Positions 10,413 through 22,664 of a DNA stretch of 64,000 nt are shown here, one piece after another. The DNA comes from Nereocystis luetkeana (Eukaryota > Sar > Phaeophyceae > Laminariales > Laminariaceae). Position numbers and translations under genes: made by a program. Each line of letters opens with the position of its first letter. Positions within the stretch are counted from its first letter, which is position 1. The stretch lies in assembly GCA_031213475.1 (NCBI GenBank), contig JARUPZ010000005.1:3759732-3823731 (forward strand), in the 5' to 3' direction. Under the pieces are notes generated by a model. The model did no database searches, was not told the origin of the DNA, and worked only from the letters and a program-made list of their open reading frames with translations.

Positions 10413-13400
10413 CGCGGCACGAGGGGGCGCACCCAGCACAGCAGGTGTAGGGGAGAGGCGCGAGCACAGCTGGAGATGCGCCCCGCTATGATAAAAACCA
10501 GGTGCAAGGCCGCACAAGGTACAAAGTAGGAGATCGGAGGTTGAGAAGGATACCGGCAAGTAGTGGACGCTATTAATAGTAAGCATGACCGCCGGGTATC
10601 AAGGGGACAAAGCATATCAGATTATGAATACGTACCAGTACGGTACAAGGTACCAGGTACCTGGTAAGACGTATCATACCAGGTATGTACATACGATAAT
10701 TGACGAGATCTTACAGTACCAGGGTATGGTGATATGGTACACCAGGTGTCGCGTATATCACGACCGCCTCAGCCTTTCCTACTGCTGTAGCACTAATTTT
10801 CCATTATAGGATCGTACGAACATCACAACAGAAAAAAATAAAAACCAGTCACCCGACTTCCCTCAGACCTGACCCGGCTTCCGGCACTTCCATACCATTG
10901 CGGTTATCAGTATAGGTACATTTTACCAGGTTGTATCGTTGCATCATCAACGTGCTGCTACGTATTAATAGGTACCGAATATTCGTATTACGTGCTGCGG
11001 TATAAAACTCATCGCTAAGTCAGGATAAGTGTAATAAAAGTTCAAGTACGTGTATGTACTGCAGCCCATACCTGGTATCGTATAATTTCGTGCGTACCTG
11101 GTACGTGATACCAAAGTGGTACGAGTATGGTCGCAGTGTTTACGTACGTAATCTGTTCAACGTGCAAAATCGTGCGCTGGAGGGCAGGAGGTCACGTGTC
11201 ATATATACCAGGTACCAGGTGTATAATAGCCTTCCTTGCGAATCCAACTGGCCCAATTACACGTGCACTTACCTAGCGCGTGTGTCCTAACCCTGTTGTT
11301 GACATTAGACATGCTGCTGCACAAGTTATACAATGCCCGCCCGTAATGCTTCGTACAGCTCGTCCGAAACTACTACGAGTAGCTACTCCTGCTCGTACTT
11401 GAGTGAGCCAAAAACGGGATGCGTCCTTTCGCGAAAAAGAAATCCGCGGGTGCTCTGTGCGTGTATGCATGCATTACTGAAATAATACACATCAGTGCCT
11501 ACGAGTGCACCGAAAAAATTACGGCGCCGACGAAAGCGCAACGGGTCATTCCATCGTCGGAAACCATCGCAGCCGGAGAGTGGCAACATACGGAAACATG
11601 AAGCACGCGATGATACCACAGGCATCCAACTCAGTCAGAACCGTACCACAGGCATCCAAGATCATACCAGGGTACAGCTGTACTGGTGCCAGGTTATGTG
11701 GCAGCAGTAGAGCCGGTATGTATTACAGCAGTACGGAATGCCGCAACTCTGCAAGGCGAGGTCCGTGACACTGGTACAAGTACGACGTAGAAAATTATAT
11801 TATTCTCCAAGTTACGAGATATACAACGGGAAGGAGGAGAACGCCTTGGGATGATGAGCTGGAATGGCGGATAGCTGTCTTACCACACCGTAAGGCTGTG
11901 CCTCTATAGGGAGAGAACGGCCGTCGCGTTCGGCAGAGTTCCGGGCAGAAGTGTGTGACCTTGCTACAAATTGAAAAAATGCAAATGGGCCTTTCACACC
12001 TGCCCCGAAGGATGACCCACCTCCAGAAAGGCGCTCGTGTGTGTTCTTCTCGCAAGCTCCGCTTTTATTCTTGCGATAGGCTTCTCCATCCAACGTGTGA
12101 CGGTATGGGTATCTGGGGTAATTCGCAGGCGCTCCCTGCTTGCCCTTGTGCGTGGAGGTAAGCGTGCCGGACTATACCGCAAAAAATGTAGAATACCCTC
12201 TATTTGTTCCCCTATTCCCATACCAATAACACTCGGTAGATATGAGGAACTCCTTATTGCCGAAAACAAGAAAACAAGTGAACTCGTCTCGTCACTTATT
12301 TATCACCAAAATGGGAACGACTTGATCGTCATTCCCGTTGCTCGTCACTAAACTATTATCGTATTGCTGTATATTGTTCACAAGTCTCCGCAATATCCCA
12401 TGTGTCATCAACATGCGCCCGAAATGGTGCCCGACCAAAATCAGGCATGGTTTAAAGATTTTGACGCTGCTGCTGCCACCGAGAGATTCAAGAGAAAAAG
12501 CAGAACAACAGCAGTCAAGAAGACAACAAATGACTGACCCAAAAAAATAGGAAGGTGGCGCAAGAAAGGTCTCTCTCACAATGAACACGAAAGGAGAGGG
12601 CTCGCGCTCGCCGAGAACTCGAGAGTGCTTTTCCAGTTTCGAAGCTTCAAGTTCTGATACTCCCTATAACCAAGATGGACTAGCCGCTCTGCTGAAGGGC
12701 CTCTTACGGGTCTCGGGCCCTGATGCGAGAAATCCCGAAATCGAGACGAGATATTATGGTTTACATTTACGTATAGCTTGCTGACCGCGGCCCAGAAAAT
12801 AATGGTCCCAGATATACCCGTCCGCGAGGTAAGATACGATTCTAAAGAGCACAAACGGTGACGGTAACAATAAATGCACGACCTACCTACCTGTACTCGT
12901 ACCTCTCCGGACAAACAAGGACATATCGTGAATCACGGAGAAACCGCGTACGCGTCTAGCGGAAGCGCCTATTACTATATAGAAGCTAGGAGCACATGGC
13001 GGCATGCGAAAGCTCAACGTCAAGATCACAACAGGGTCAAGAAATATGTACGTACCGCTTATACCGCTTATTATGTACCGTGCGCCGTGCGTACTACGCA
13101 GTAAGTATACTACTGTTTCTTCTGTGGAACGAAACGCCATCAGATCGGTGCGCCCGTATATACAACAGTATATTAATAGTAGTACGGTTGCAGTATATAC
13201 TGTAGTATCTGTCTGTATTATTAGTGTACAGCAGCAGTAAAAGTCCTCCATCAAAGAAAACGATCGTGATGGAGAGCCCACACTATGGAGAGAGCCCACT
13301 ATTATTATTATCCAGGTACGCCCACGCCCACACTATTATTATATCCAGGTATACGCTGTGTGGGTGGGGTATATTTATTATGCATGCATTGGTATATTTA

Positions 13401-13440
13401 TACGTTCTGTGATAATAATATTATTTATTTTATTTTATTT
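10413..13440. other. Gene-free region dense in TA-flanked palindromes
   Basis: No supported gene. The region contains many TACCAGGTA/TACCTGGTA units (for example near 10649, 10678, 11070, 11096 and 11207) and TATTAATA at 10571 and 13171. ORFs on the minus strand at 11800-12290 have no recognisable domain or clean splice context. The 5' flank and promoter of the SIN1-like gene should lie just to the right of 10412. Confidence 0.5.
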
Positions 13441-13490
13441 TATTTGCCTTCTGACAATATGCAGGGCGTTATTCATTCAAAATGAAACAT
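13441..13490 (-). mobile_element. 5'-truncated LINE tail (minus), copy a
   Basis: TTGCCTTCTGACAATATGCAG...CAAAATGAA matches the 3' end of the LINE-B copy (21203-21245) and sits next to a TTTTA/ATT microsatellite. Only the last few dozen bases of the element are present. Confidence 0.6.
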
Positions 13491-13497
13491 TATTATT

Positions 13498-13610
13498 ATT
13501 ATGCTTGCCATCCGACAATGTGTGTGTGGTGTTGTTCTAGTAATAAAAACGACTAACAGAAAGTGAAGAACTCTCCAGAACAAAAGCGCGGCAGTATCCA
13601 ACGACAAATC
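13498..13610 (-). mobile_element. 5'-truncated LINE tail (minus), copy b
   Basis: TTGCCATCCGACAATGTG followed by GTTGTTCTAGTAATAAA and GACTAACAGAAAGTGAAG is the reverse complement of 51843-51960; a third, diverged copy is at 50385-50470. The 'attgtcggatggcaa' end is shared with the 3' end of LINE-A (20040-20050). Confidence 0.6.
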
Positions 13611-15029
13611 AAAACTGATGTGACGCACAAGAAGGATACACTATTATTATACAACCAACGCGTCCCTCCATCTCATCCACCAAAAAACGACCACTCCCCT
13701 CCTCCGAAGAAGCATCTACCAAAACCCCGCTATCCATCAAAATGGCTGGTTTATAACTGCTACGCGCATGTTTCACAACGCGCAGAAGGTCGTGCGGTGT
13801 TGCTGCAGGGAGTGGTCTACACAGCTATCGGTAATACCTATGAGAGAGTCCCTGCCGTCTCGCTCTCTCAGTGCGTAGCTTTTCTATACCTTCTCCAGCC
13901 CTGAATTGGGGATCGGTAGAGGAGGGGCATCATCATGTGTGTTCAAGAATGTGTTACATAAATAAATACGTATCTAAAAACATCAATGCTGGGTAGACCC
14001 AAAAATATAGACCGTATATACTGCTTGACGTTCACGCTGCTCGAAAGAGAGTAGGTTTAGCAGGTTGGGAGAAGGGATTTTTAGGGATATTTTTTACTTG
14101 AAAAATGTGTAGCGTGGTCTGCACTTCGGAATCGTCGTCCGCAACTGAGAAATTTCCTGGTTCGATGCAAACTCGGCGCAGCCGCGTTTATGGCGAGTTT
14201 TGGCCCGTTTTGGCTGCGGTTTGGGGTCAGGGTTAGGGTTAGGGTTAGGGTTAGGGTTAGAGTCAGGGGTGGGGTTGGGTCTTCGCCCGTATCCTGATCC
14301 CAACAGGAACCAAAACACCCGAACAGCCCACCAACCTAAAGATCCCTTCTCCCAGATTGTTAAAGGTCCTCTCGAAAGAGGTTGATAATACCAAACAAAA
14401 ACTTTAATAATATTATTACCAAACTATTTATCGTTTCGTTTTGGCCAGTGGATTTACACTGCAAGTAACGGTATGTTTCTACAGAAAAATAACCATCCAA
14501 TACAAAAAATCAACAGGTCAATCAATATTTGTAAAAAAGAAAGATTTCAACATGTTGCAAAGTCACATAATACCCTCCCTTATCCGGGTTATAATATAAC
14601 ATCAGTCGCAAAATGATTATTATGTAAATTGTCCTGTTGACCCGGGCAGCATCAAGGGGAGTCACTGGCCTATTTCCTTGACAAGGTAACACATACATAC
14701 ATACCAGGTATAGAATACGCGCGAACGGCTTATCATTAAATTTTGGAAATTCAGTAAAAATGGGATATAGACCAGACATATTACGCAGCTTGCAAAGTTG
14801 ACTATCAACTACAAGGTATATAATCAGTCGAACTCACAGCTACCTGACGTACTTCATCATTTAAAAAAAAGGTGTGAACACGCTACTACGTGTCGTCGGA
14901 TCTTTGCAGAAAAGCGAGGAACCGAGATCCATTCCCCCTTTTCTCCCCTGGCTTTTTCCGAGAAAACAGCCGAAAGGAGAGACACTGCTGCTGTTCTCGT
15001 ACAACATAGACTACAAGTAGTAAGTAAAA
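13611..15029. other. No gene seen
   Basis: Low-complexity and AT-rich segments plus the short TTAGGG tract. No coding sequence is supported up to the LINE-A 5' boundary. Confidence 0.4.
14227..14262 (+). repeat. Interstitial telomere-type TTAGGG tract
   Basis: Five consecutive GGTTAGG-type units flanked by TCAGGG and AGTCAGGGG degenerate units. It equals the TTAGGG telomere repeat used by many eukaryotes. It is far too short for a chromosome end and is flanked by unique sequence on both sides. Confidence 0.85.
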
Positions 15030-15238
15030 TGTGTCCTGCCTCAAGCGGCCTACCTTGATTTCCCACGCTCGAGGGAATGGGCAGTGGCCGTCGGCCGCTA
15101 CCGTACGCGGTTCGCCGCGCTCGGGATTCGATCGCAGGATGTCCTGCTTCGATTAACTAACCGGAGGCTCTACATTGGGCCCCATGTTCAAGAGTTCAAG
15201 AATACTTAGCGGGCCTCGACGCTGAGTGTGAGGAACGC

Positions 15239-15934
15239 TTGACGACATGGGTCCTCGGCGTTCAAAACGCGCTGGCGGAAAGAAGCGCGCTCCCTCCCTT
15301 CCCGGTGGAGGCGGCGCCCTCGCCGGGAGCAATGGGGCCGGCGCTAGAGAGAGACCCGATGAGGAGAGGGCAGCTGGAGCATGAACGCGCAGCTCCGGGT
15401 ATCTCAGAGAGCCACCAAAACGAGGGAAGCCGGGATACCACGCCAGCAGAACAACCCGGAACGCCTTGGACAAGGTCCGAGGTAGCGTCGACAACCCCCG
15501 GACCGACAGTGCCAACCAACGTGAGGGAGGGGGGAGCGATCGCAAGGGGTAGACGAGGCCGATCGAGAGGTTCTGGGAGGGGTCCACGAGGAAGCAGTGC
15601 AGGGAGAGGGGCCGACGTGAGTACGGGGCGAAACGCCAGGCGGGGGGGCAGTGCGCCACCCTCTTCAGCAGACAGGACGGGGGAGGGGGGAGGGGGGGAG
15701 GGAGTGGGGGGAGCGGAGGGAGAAGGGGAAGCGTGGGGACCGGGGGGGACAGAGGGATCGGGGGGAGCGGGGGGAACGGGGGAACGGAGGGAGCGGGGGG
15801 AGCGGGGGAAGCGAGGGGAGCGGAGGGAGTGGAGGGAGTGGGGGGGGCGGGGGGAGCGGGGGGAGCGGAGGGAGCGGAGGGAGCGGGGGGATCGGGAGCA
15901 GCGAGGGGAGCGGGAGGAGCGGGGGAAGCGATGA
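15239..15934 (+). pseudogene. LINE-A linker ORF (Gly/Ser-rich), frame 1 of broken ORF
   Basis: Begins with a TTWVLGVQNALAE segment homologous to TRWMLGVRNALEA of LINE-B and runs into a purine-rich GGGGGA expansion that leaves the frame near 15650-15950. Low-complexity Gly/Glu/Arg after residue 110. No catalytic domain. Confidence 0.6.
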
Positions 15935-16962
15935 GAGCGGAGAGAGGGGGTAGTGTGCCACCTTCGTCAGCAGGCAGGGGGTGGGAGGGAGGAGTGGGGG
16001 CGGGGGGGGGGGCGAGAGAAGCGAGGGGACAGGGGGGGGGCGGGGTGGAGGGAGGGAGGGAGGCGGGGGAAGCGGAGGGAGTGGGGAGGGGTACCAGGAG
16101 CGAACCTACCAGAGAGGAAAGAGTTAGTGAGGGCAGAGGAGAACCGGAAACGGGAGGGCCGCGGAATGGGGGGGGAAGACGGGGGAGAGAAGGGAAAGAG
16201 ACGGGTCAAAGAAGTGGAGGGAGAGGAGCCGCAATGGACGACAGGGGGTCCGGGATGCCAAACGACGAGGGTCCAACCGGAGGATCTCCCAGAGCGTCGG
16301 GGAGGAGACCCGGGAACGGGACGCGCCCCAGGGCCTTCCTTGGCGACACCACAGGGGAAGTGGCGTGCGGGGTCTGCGGTGTAACGCTACAACTAGGGCA
16401 CCGGGCGGTACGCTTTCCATGTGGACAAGGGCGCCACGTGCTTCACGCCCGTTGTGTGGTGGAGGCCCTTGCGAGAGGCGCAGCACCGGTACCTCTCCGC
16501 TGCCCAGCAGCCAACTGCGGAGCACAACATCCAAGACGGGAAGCACTGCAGGCAGCGGTCCAAGCGGACCCGGGGCTTCGTAATCGGGCCGCGAGGATGG
16601 GAGGGGGGACCATAGGTGACGAGGACCTTCGCAGCCGGGGGCTTTGGTACGGGTGGGACCAGAACAGCTTGGGTGTAGGGCCACCACTTGATGCCGTTTC
16701 CTTGGATGACCTGGGCCAACGTTTCGTAACCGGGAAAACAGTGCAACCGCAGTTGGCTGGCGCACACGCGCGCATTAGCATCACGTGCTCGGCATCCTCA
16801 ACCACGCTATGGGGGAGCACAGGCCGAACCGAGAGTCGGCGACGCCGAACTCGCTCCTACGGGCGATCAAGCTATGGTACCTCATGCCAGCCCTGCTCCA
16901 CTCACCGGACGGCCGAATCAAGAGGCGACAGAGGTTCGCGTTGGTGGAGAGCGGGGATATAG
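15733..16962 (+). pseudogene. LINE-A RING-like zinc-finger segment
   Basis: After a Gly/Glu/Arg-rich stretch, residues about 210-270 read ACGVCGVTLQ...FPCGQGRHVLHARC...CPAANC, a CX2C-X14-C-X4-H-X2-H-X2-C...CX4C arrangement like a RING-H2 finger. The frame continues to about 16775 (LWYGWDQNSLG, VSLDDLGQRF), where homology shifts to the frame of 16785-17270. The same finger is kept in LINE-B, so it is a family feature. Confidence 0.7.
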
Positions 16963-17019
16963 TACTCCTGCTCCCATGGCTGATAACATTCACCAGGGGA
17001 GGGGATCTGAGGCGACGGG

Positions 17020-18597
17020 ATGCCGCCCAAGAAGATTCGGAGGAGACGAAGCTTGAACGGGCGTCGTCGGCGTGTCGCCACGCAGGAGGGGTCAAAGTGG
17101 CGCAACCTGCTAGCAGAGCCACGATCGGCTGGAAACGAAACGACGTGGAGCACACTGGTGGCCAAGTTCCCCTCCGAAGATCGCGCCGCAGTGTCCGCGG
17201 CGGCGGCGGCTGCGGTGTTGGCAACCGCCACCGAGGTGGAAGACGGAAACGCCCCTCTGTGGCGCCCTGACGATGAGTACGCCTCCGAGGTGCTCTTCGA
17301 CGTCATCAGCTCCCGCAGTGCCCTTTCAGGCCCCGGAAACGATGGTCAACGCTTTGCGCACCTGCAATCCATCATCCACACAGAAATCGGGCGGGAAGAG
17401 TTCGGAAAGGGCATGACAGCCTTCTGGCGGAGAATCGTCGACGAGCCGGACGCGTTCCCGCCAGAATTCTGGCAGCTCTTCTTGCAGTCGAGCCTCACTG
17501 CCTTGGGGGAAAAGTGCCGGCCGGTCTGCGTGGGCATGACATGGAGGCGGCTCATCACCGCGGGGGCTATGCGACAGTGGCGGCCGCGGTTGGAGGAGGT
17601 CAACCGAGAGGTGAGGCAGTTTGGGGTCGCCGTACCCGGAGGAGTGGAGCATGTGGGACTGAGGGCTAGGACGTTACACGAGACGGGCAACTGGGTCGTC
17701 CTAACGGACTGCTCCAACGCCTTCAACACGGTTAAACGGACGGCGGTGCTTGAAGAGGCGGCCAACTGCGTTCCAGCGCTCACGCCGTTTGTGGCGAAGT
17801 GCTACGGCACAAGATCCGCCGACGTGTATTTCCGGATGGACTCAGGGGAGACCAGCGGTGTCCAGCAAGGGGACCCCATGGGGCCAGCAATGTTCTGTCT
17901 GGCGTTGCGACCAGGGCTGAAGCGTTTCCGACAGGATTTCGAAGGAGAAGGAGTGGAAGCCTTCGCCTACATGGACGATGTATCTCTCGGCCTTATGGGG
18001 GTCACGGCCAACACGATTAGAGCTTTTGCCTTCCTCCGGCGAGAGCTAGACGACATCAGCATTGTGGTCAACCCCGCCAAGACCGTAGCACTACCACCCA
18101 AAGGGCACGTCCCGACGGCGGAGGAGATATCGCTCCTGGAGAGCGTTGACGTCCGCATCGCAGACGAAGGAGGGGTGACGGTGGTGGGTGTCCCGATCGG
18201 CTCGGATGAATACGTGCTGGGGCGAGCAATGGAGGTAGTGAGGGACGGAGGCGCGGACCGCCTTGCACGCTGCCTCGCTAACATGCCCGACAAGCAAGCG
18301 GCGGCCCTCATCACCGTCGAATCCCTCGGGCAGCGGACGGGCTACCTCGAAAGGGCTCTGGACCCGGGGCTGTCACTCGAAGCATGCCGAAGGGCCGACA
18401 ACGGGGCTCAGTGGGCCTACGAAAATATCCTAGCGCTACCGGGAGCGGCGGACGCACAGTCGTTTTTCCAGGAGGGCTGCCCGGCCAGCCAACTGACTCT
18501 AAAACCTTACCAACAAGCCCAAGCACGCCTTCCTACGGGAGCAGGACGGTTAGGGCTGCCGTCGACGGAAGCGAGGCGAATGTCTGCCTCACATTAG
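17020..18597 (+). pseudogene. LINE-A reverse transcriptase domain
   Basis: RT motifs are in order: FNTVKR with preceding LTDCSNA (motif A), SGVQQGDPMGPAMF (motif B), FAYMDDVSLG (motif C, catalytic DD) and NPAKTVALPPKGHVPT (motif D/E region). The core from about residue 95 to 350 is uninterrupted. The flanking thumb runs to 18597, where a frameshift moves the protein to the 18605 frame. First residues before about 17100 are out of the conserved frame. It could encode a complete RT fold, but no full-length ORF2 remains. Confidence 0.85.
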
Positions 18598-18604
18598 GAG
18601 TAGG

Positions 18605-19864
18605 GTGGGCATCCTGCCGGAGGTTCTAGCAGACCTCACGGGCCCGCTAGGAGACAGGGTAAAGAGGGGTCTCCCTCATTCGAGCATCATTGCTGAGCTC
18701 GGGGGCAGCCTGCGAGAGATCAGAGACACGTGGGGCGTGACAAAAGAACCGATGGAGGGTATCGTCCCCGAATCCTGGCTGGAATGGAGCATGGGTGCAG
18801 AGGGGGACCTGGTCCCAGGGCCCCCTGAAGCCGACATGCTGGCGGCGCATGATGCCGTAACCACCAACTCCCGGAAGGCTCAACAGAGGTTGGGCAAGCT
18901 GGTGAATCAGGGTCGACACGCTGCACACACAGCCTCGCTGGAGGGGCTACCGGAGATTGCACGCTCACCTGGACCAGGCGACCCGCTGGGGGGGAGCGAG
19001 ACCAAGGCCTTCGCCAAAGCTCGCTACAGGAGCCTACAAGGAGCAGGAGCCACTGCTTGCCTTCGGGCGAGGCCAACAGACTCGCTCCGTGTCATACCAG
19101 CAGAGGAGTTCGTGGGCATGGGAAGGCGCTTCATAGGCATCGAGGAGCACGTGGCGGTGAGGTGCCCCTGCTGCGAGGCAGTCGACATAGACACACGCCA
19201 CGCACGCATCTGTCCCAGAGCAGGGGCACAGGTAAACCAACATCAACCGTTGGTTCACGCGATCTCCCGCACGCTGAAGCGGCTGGGAATCCCTCACCAA
19301 GTGGAGAGCGGCGAACCGTTCACTGCAGACCGGAACCTGCGGATGGACATCCTTGTCAGGAGAGGAGGTCTTCGGGACGCTCCTAACAGGGAATACAGGG
19401 AAAAGTCCATCCTGCTGGACGTCACCCATGCAGACCCGCAAGCGCAGGTCCACCTGCGAGGAGGCAGCGCTGATCATGATGGATCAGCTGCCTCTACCTC
19501 CGAGGCGTGCAAGTGCCAACACTACGCGCGTCCGGGACATGTGTCCTTCGACGAGCGGAGCCATAAACTAGCCACCTCAGCGGTGGAAAGCTTTGGGCGC
19601 CTCGGGGTAGAGGGCAGCAACTTCATCGACCAGCTGGCAGCTAGCGTCGTGGGGGGGAGGGATGGTGGGTCGATGGCAAGGAAGGGGGTAGTGAAGGAAC
19701 GCCTGCTCCAAATCGTCTCGGTGACCACTCAGGTCGCCATTTCGAGGAGGGTGTCGAGGTTCAAGCTTCATCTTAGGGACCGCCAAGAAGGAAGAAGGAA
19801 CAGGGGAGGGAGGGACGACAGACCCACACCGATGGCGTGGGGATGGAGCTTGGATGCAGCTTAG
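18605..19864 (+). pseudogene. LINE-A C-terminal zinc knuckle and restriction-like endonuclease
   Basis: Contains RCPCCEAVDIDTRHARICPR (CPCC...H...C knuckle, about residues 180-200), then NLRMDILVRRGGLRD and KSILLDVTHADPQ. The spacing of the RMD, Glu and LLDVT elements is like the PD-(D/E)XK endonuclease of R2-type retrotransposons. That assignment is by pattern and should be tested by profile search. It ends with a conserved FDERSHKLATSAVESFGRLG segment and a basic tail. It directly follows the RT frame and would be fused to it in an intact element. Confidence 0.7.
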
Positions 19865-20348
19865 AATTTAAGGATAGAACGTAATGAGAAAGAAGGAGCA
19901 AACACAGCAAATAGAGTAGACAAGCCGAAAGTTGGCACGGAAGGGAGGTAGACTTGGTGCATGGGTTTCCTTTTGTTTCCGAGGTTTTCTTCTTTCGGGA
20001 AAGTTATGAGTGATCCATGTTGAAGATCATGCAGCACATTGTCGGATGGCAAAAGAAATAATAATAATTATGTGTATGCGACGAATCGGATCCCCAAGCC
20101 TCCGTGCGCCGTAAACTCGTGAATTGTGAATTCGACCACGGATACACCAGAATACTACTGTACCCTGTATGTACGTAATGTAGCACGATGTGTCGGCGGT
20201 TATATACGAGCAGAGACGAGAAATGCTTGATGTTGGAAGATCATGATATTTTTCCCATCAAGGTGAAGATCTCGTTCTGGATCTGACCGGGAGGAGCCTC
20301 GATCCCGTCGACCCGTAGAAGTCGTCTGTCTCAACCGGGCGTTACTTG

Positions 20349-21082
<734 letters not shown>

Positions 21083-21187
21083 TTACGGGGGACCCTAGTT
21101 AATAGGACCTATGGTATACATAAAAACCTATATATTTAACCATTTTTACTCACAATATTTGGTGCTATTAACTATGGTCCCCCGTAA
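21083..21187. mobile_element. TTACGGGGG MITE, copy 1 (105 bp, TA target site)
   Basis: Terminal inverted repeats of about 28 bp starting TTACGGGGGACC, with TA on both sides (21081-21082, 21188-21189). It sits between the (AGT)n array and the (AAT)n tail of LINE-B. Confidence 0.85.
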
Positions 21188-21440
21188 TATTATTATTTTT
21201 TAGTTGCCTTCTGACAATGTGCAGGGCGTTATTCATTCAAAATGAAAAAGCTGACATAATTCATCGAATACCACTAACTTCATCTAACCAATTCTCCTTC
21301 CCTGCGTATACTCACTTGAATATGCACCCCCACCATTTACCGAGATACTTTACCTACTATGTATCTATACGCCATGCGTCCTACTCCGCATCTACATCCC
21401 ACCCCCACGCCATGAGAAGTAGTCCTCCCTCCTCTTCCCT

Positions 21441-21701
21441 TCAGTCCCTGGCGGCCTGGCGGTCTCGCAGGGCGAGCTTATATCGGTGCACTCTGCGCGA
21501 GATCGCGACCTGGGTAGTCACCGATAGGACCTGGAAAAGGTGCTCCTTACAAACCCCTTTTCTTGCTAGAGATCCCCCGTCCGTTCCTCCAACGATGCTC
21601 GCCGCCAGCTGGTCGATGAAATCGCTACCTTCCTTCCCGAGGCGTCCAAAGCTTTCCACCGCGAGGGTGACAAGTTTATGGCTGCGCTCGTCGAAGGACA
21701 C
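21441..21701 (-). pseudogene. LINE-B extreme C-terminal segment
   Basis: SFDERSHKLVTLAVESFGRL and the following FIDQLAAS...VTTQVAISRR match the end of LINE-A (19540-19770). It is in a different frame from 21702-22640, so one frameshift lies near 21705. Confidence 0.75.
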
Positions 21702-22640
21702 TTATCCTGCACGAGCGTAGTGGTTGCGCTTTCGCGCATCAGAAGTGGAAGCGGCTGATCCGTCTCGATCAGCGCTGCCAGCCCGCATGTGGACCCTCGC
21801 TTGGGGGTCTGCATGCGTGATGTCGAGGAGTATCGCCTTGTTGCGGTACTCTGACGACGTAGCATCTCGGAGACCTCCCCTCTCGATCACTATGTCCATG
21901 CGGAGGTTTCTGTCGGCGTCGAAGGGCGCTCCGCTTTCCATTTGATGGCGGATGGACAACCGCTTAAAGGTGCGAGACAGCGCGTGGACTAGCGGCTGAT
22001 GCTGGTTAAGCTGTGCGCCTGCTCGGTGGCATGTGCGCGCGTGACGTGTGGTGACATCCGTCGCTTCGCAGCAGGGGCACCTCGCCGCTATGGGCTCCTC
22101 CATTCCCAGGAAGCGCCGTCCCATAGACACGAACTCAGAAGCCGGTATGATACGTGCCGTGTCCACAGGCCTTGCACGCAAACAGGCGACAGCGCCTGGT
22201 CCCGATAGGCTCCGTTGCCGAGCCTTGGCAAGACCTCTGGTTTCCGTCCCCCCGAACACGTCGTCCCGAACACGTCGGTCCAGAGAAGCAACGTACCGTT
22301 GGTACCGTACCCGGTGGATCTGCTGCCCCAGCTTGTATTGCGCCTTGTGGGAGCTGATCGTTAGGGCGTCATGCGCCGGCAGTACCTCCACGTCATACTG
22401 TTCTGTCCCTCCTTCCTCGCTTGCGCGGAACGCCCTGTTCCGCCAACTTTCCGGGATTACGTTTGCCCTTACCTCCTCCGATACCCCATTGATATCTCGA
22501 AGGTCCCTGACGCTGCTCCATATGCGGCGAACGAAGTCCGAATTGGGCAACTCCCTTCGGACTTTTTCCCCTAATGGACCGGAGAGGTCAGCGAGGACCT
22601 CTGGCACCGTCGCCACTAAGCTCCCGATGGACGCTGGCAT
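21702..22640 (-). pseudogene. LINE-B zinc knuckle and endonuclease segment
   Basis: 312 residues. Begins PASIGSLVATVPEVLADLSG, continues through ARCPCCEATDVTTRHARTC (knuckle), NLRMDIVIERGGLRDA and KAILLDITHADPQ (restriction-like endonuclease pattern). The conserved Asp and Glu positions are the same as in LINE-A. Separated from the RT frame by a frameshift at about 22650. Confidence 0.7.
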
Positions 22641-22664
22641 TCTCCTTGATTCAGCCGACGACAG

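Larger units (their letters stand above)
15030..20075 (+). mobile_element. Non-LTR retrotransposon LINE-A (RING-like + RT + RLE), defective
   Basis: Collinear with LINE-B on the opposite strand. Homology starts near 15030 (a YLDFPRSREW segment matching LINE-B YLDFPRTREW), so the 5' end is truncated relative to LINE-B. Order: ORF1-like remnant, Gly/Ser-rich linker, RING-like CX2C...HX2HX2C finger, RT, CPCC zinc knuckle, restriction-like endonuclease, then a 3' UTR ending in a TTGTCGGATGGCAA tail and (AAT)n. At least four frame breaks inactivate it (within the Gly-rich linker, near 16775, near 17100 and near 18600). The layout resembles site-specific RLE-type elements (R2/CRE-like groups) rather than APE-type LINEs. 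Exact clade not determined. Confidence 0.85.

Noticed and set aside
11994..12269. Possible gene on the minus strand at 11.8-12.3 kb
   Set aside because: Two overlapping minus ORFs of about 90 codons lack any recognisable motif, and no splice-consistent neighbours were found.
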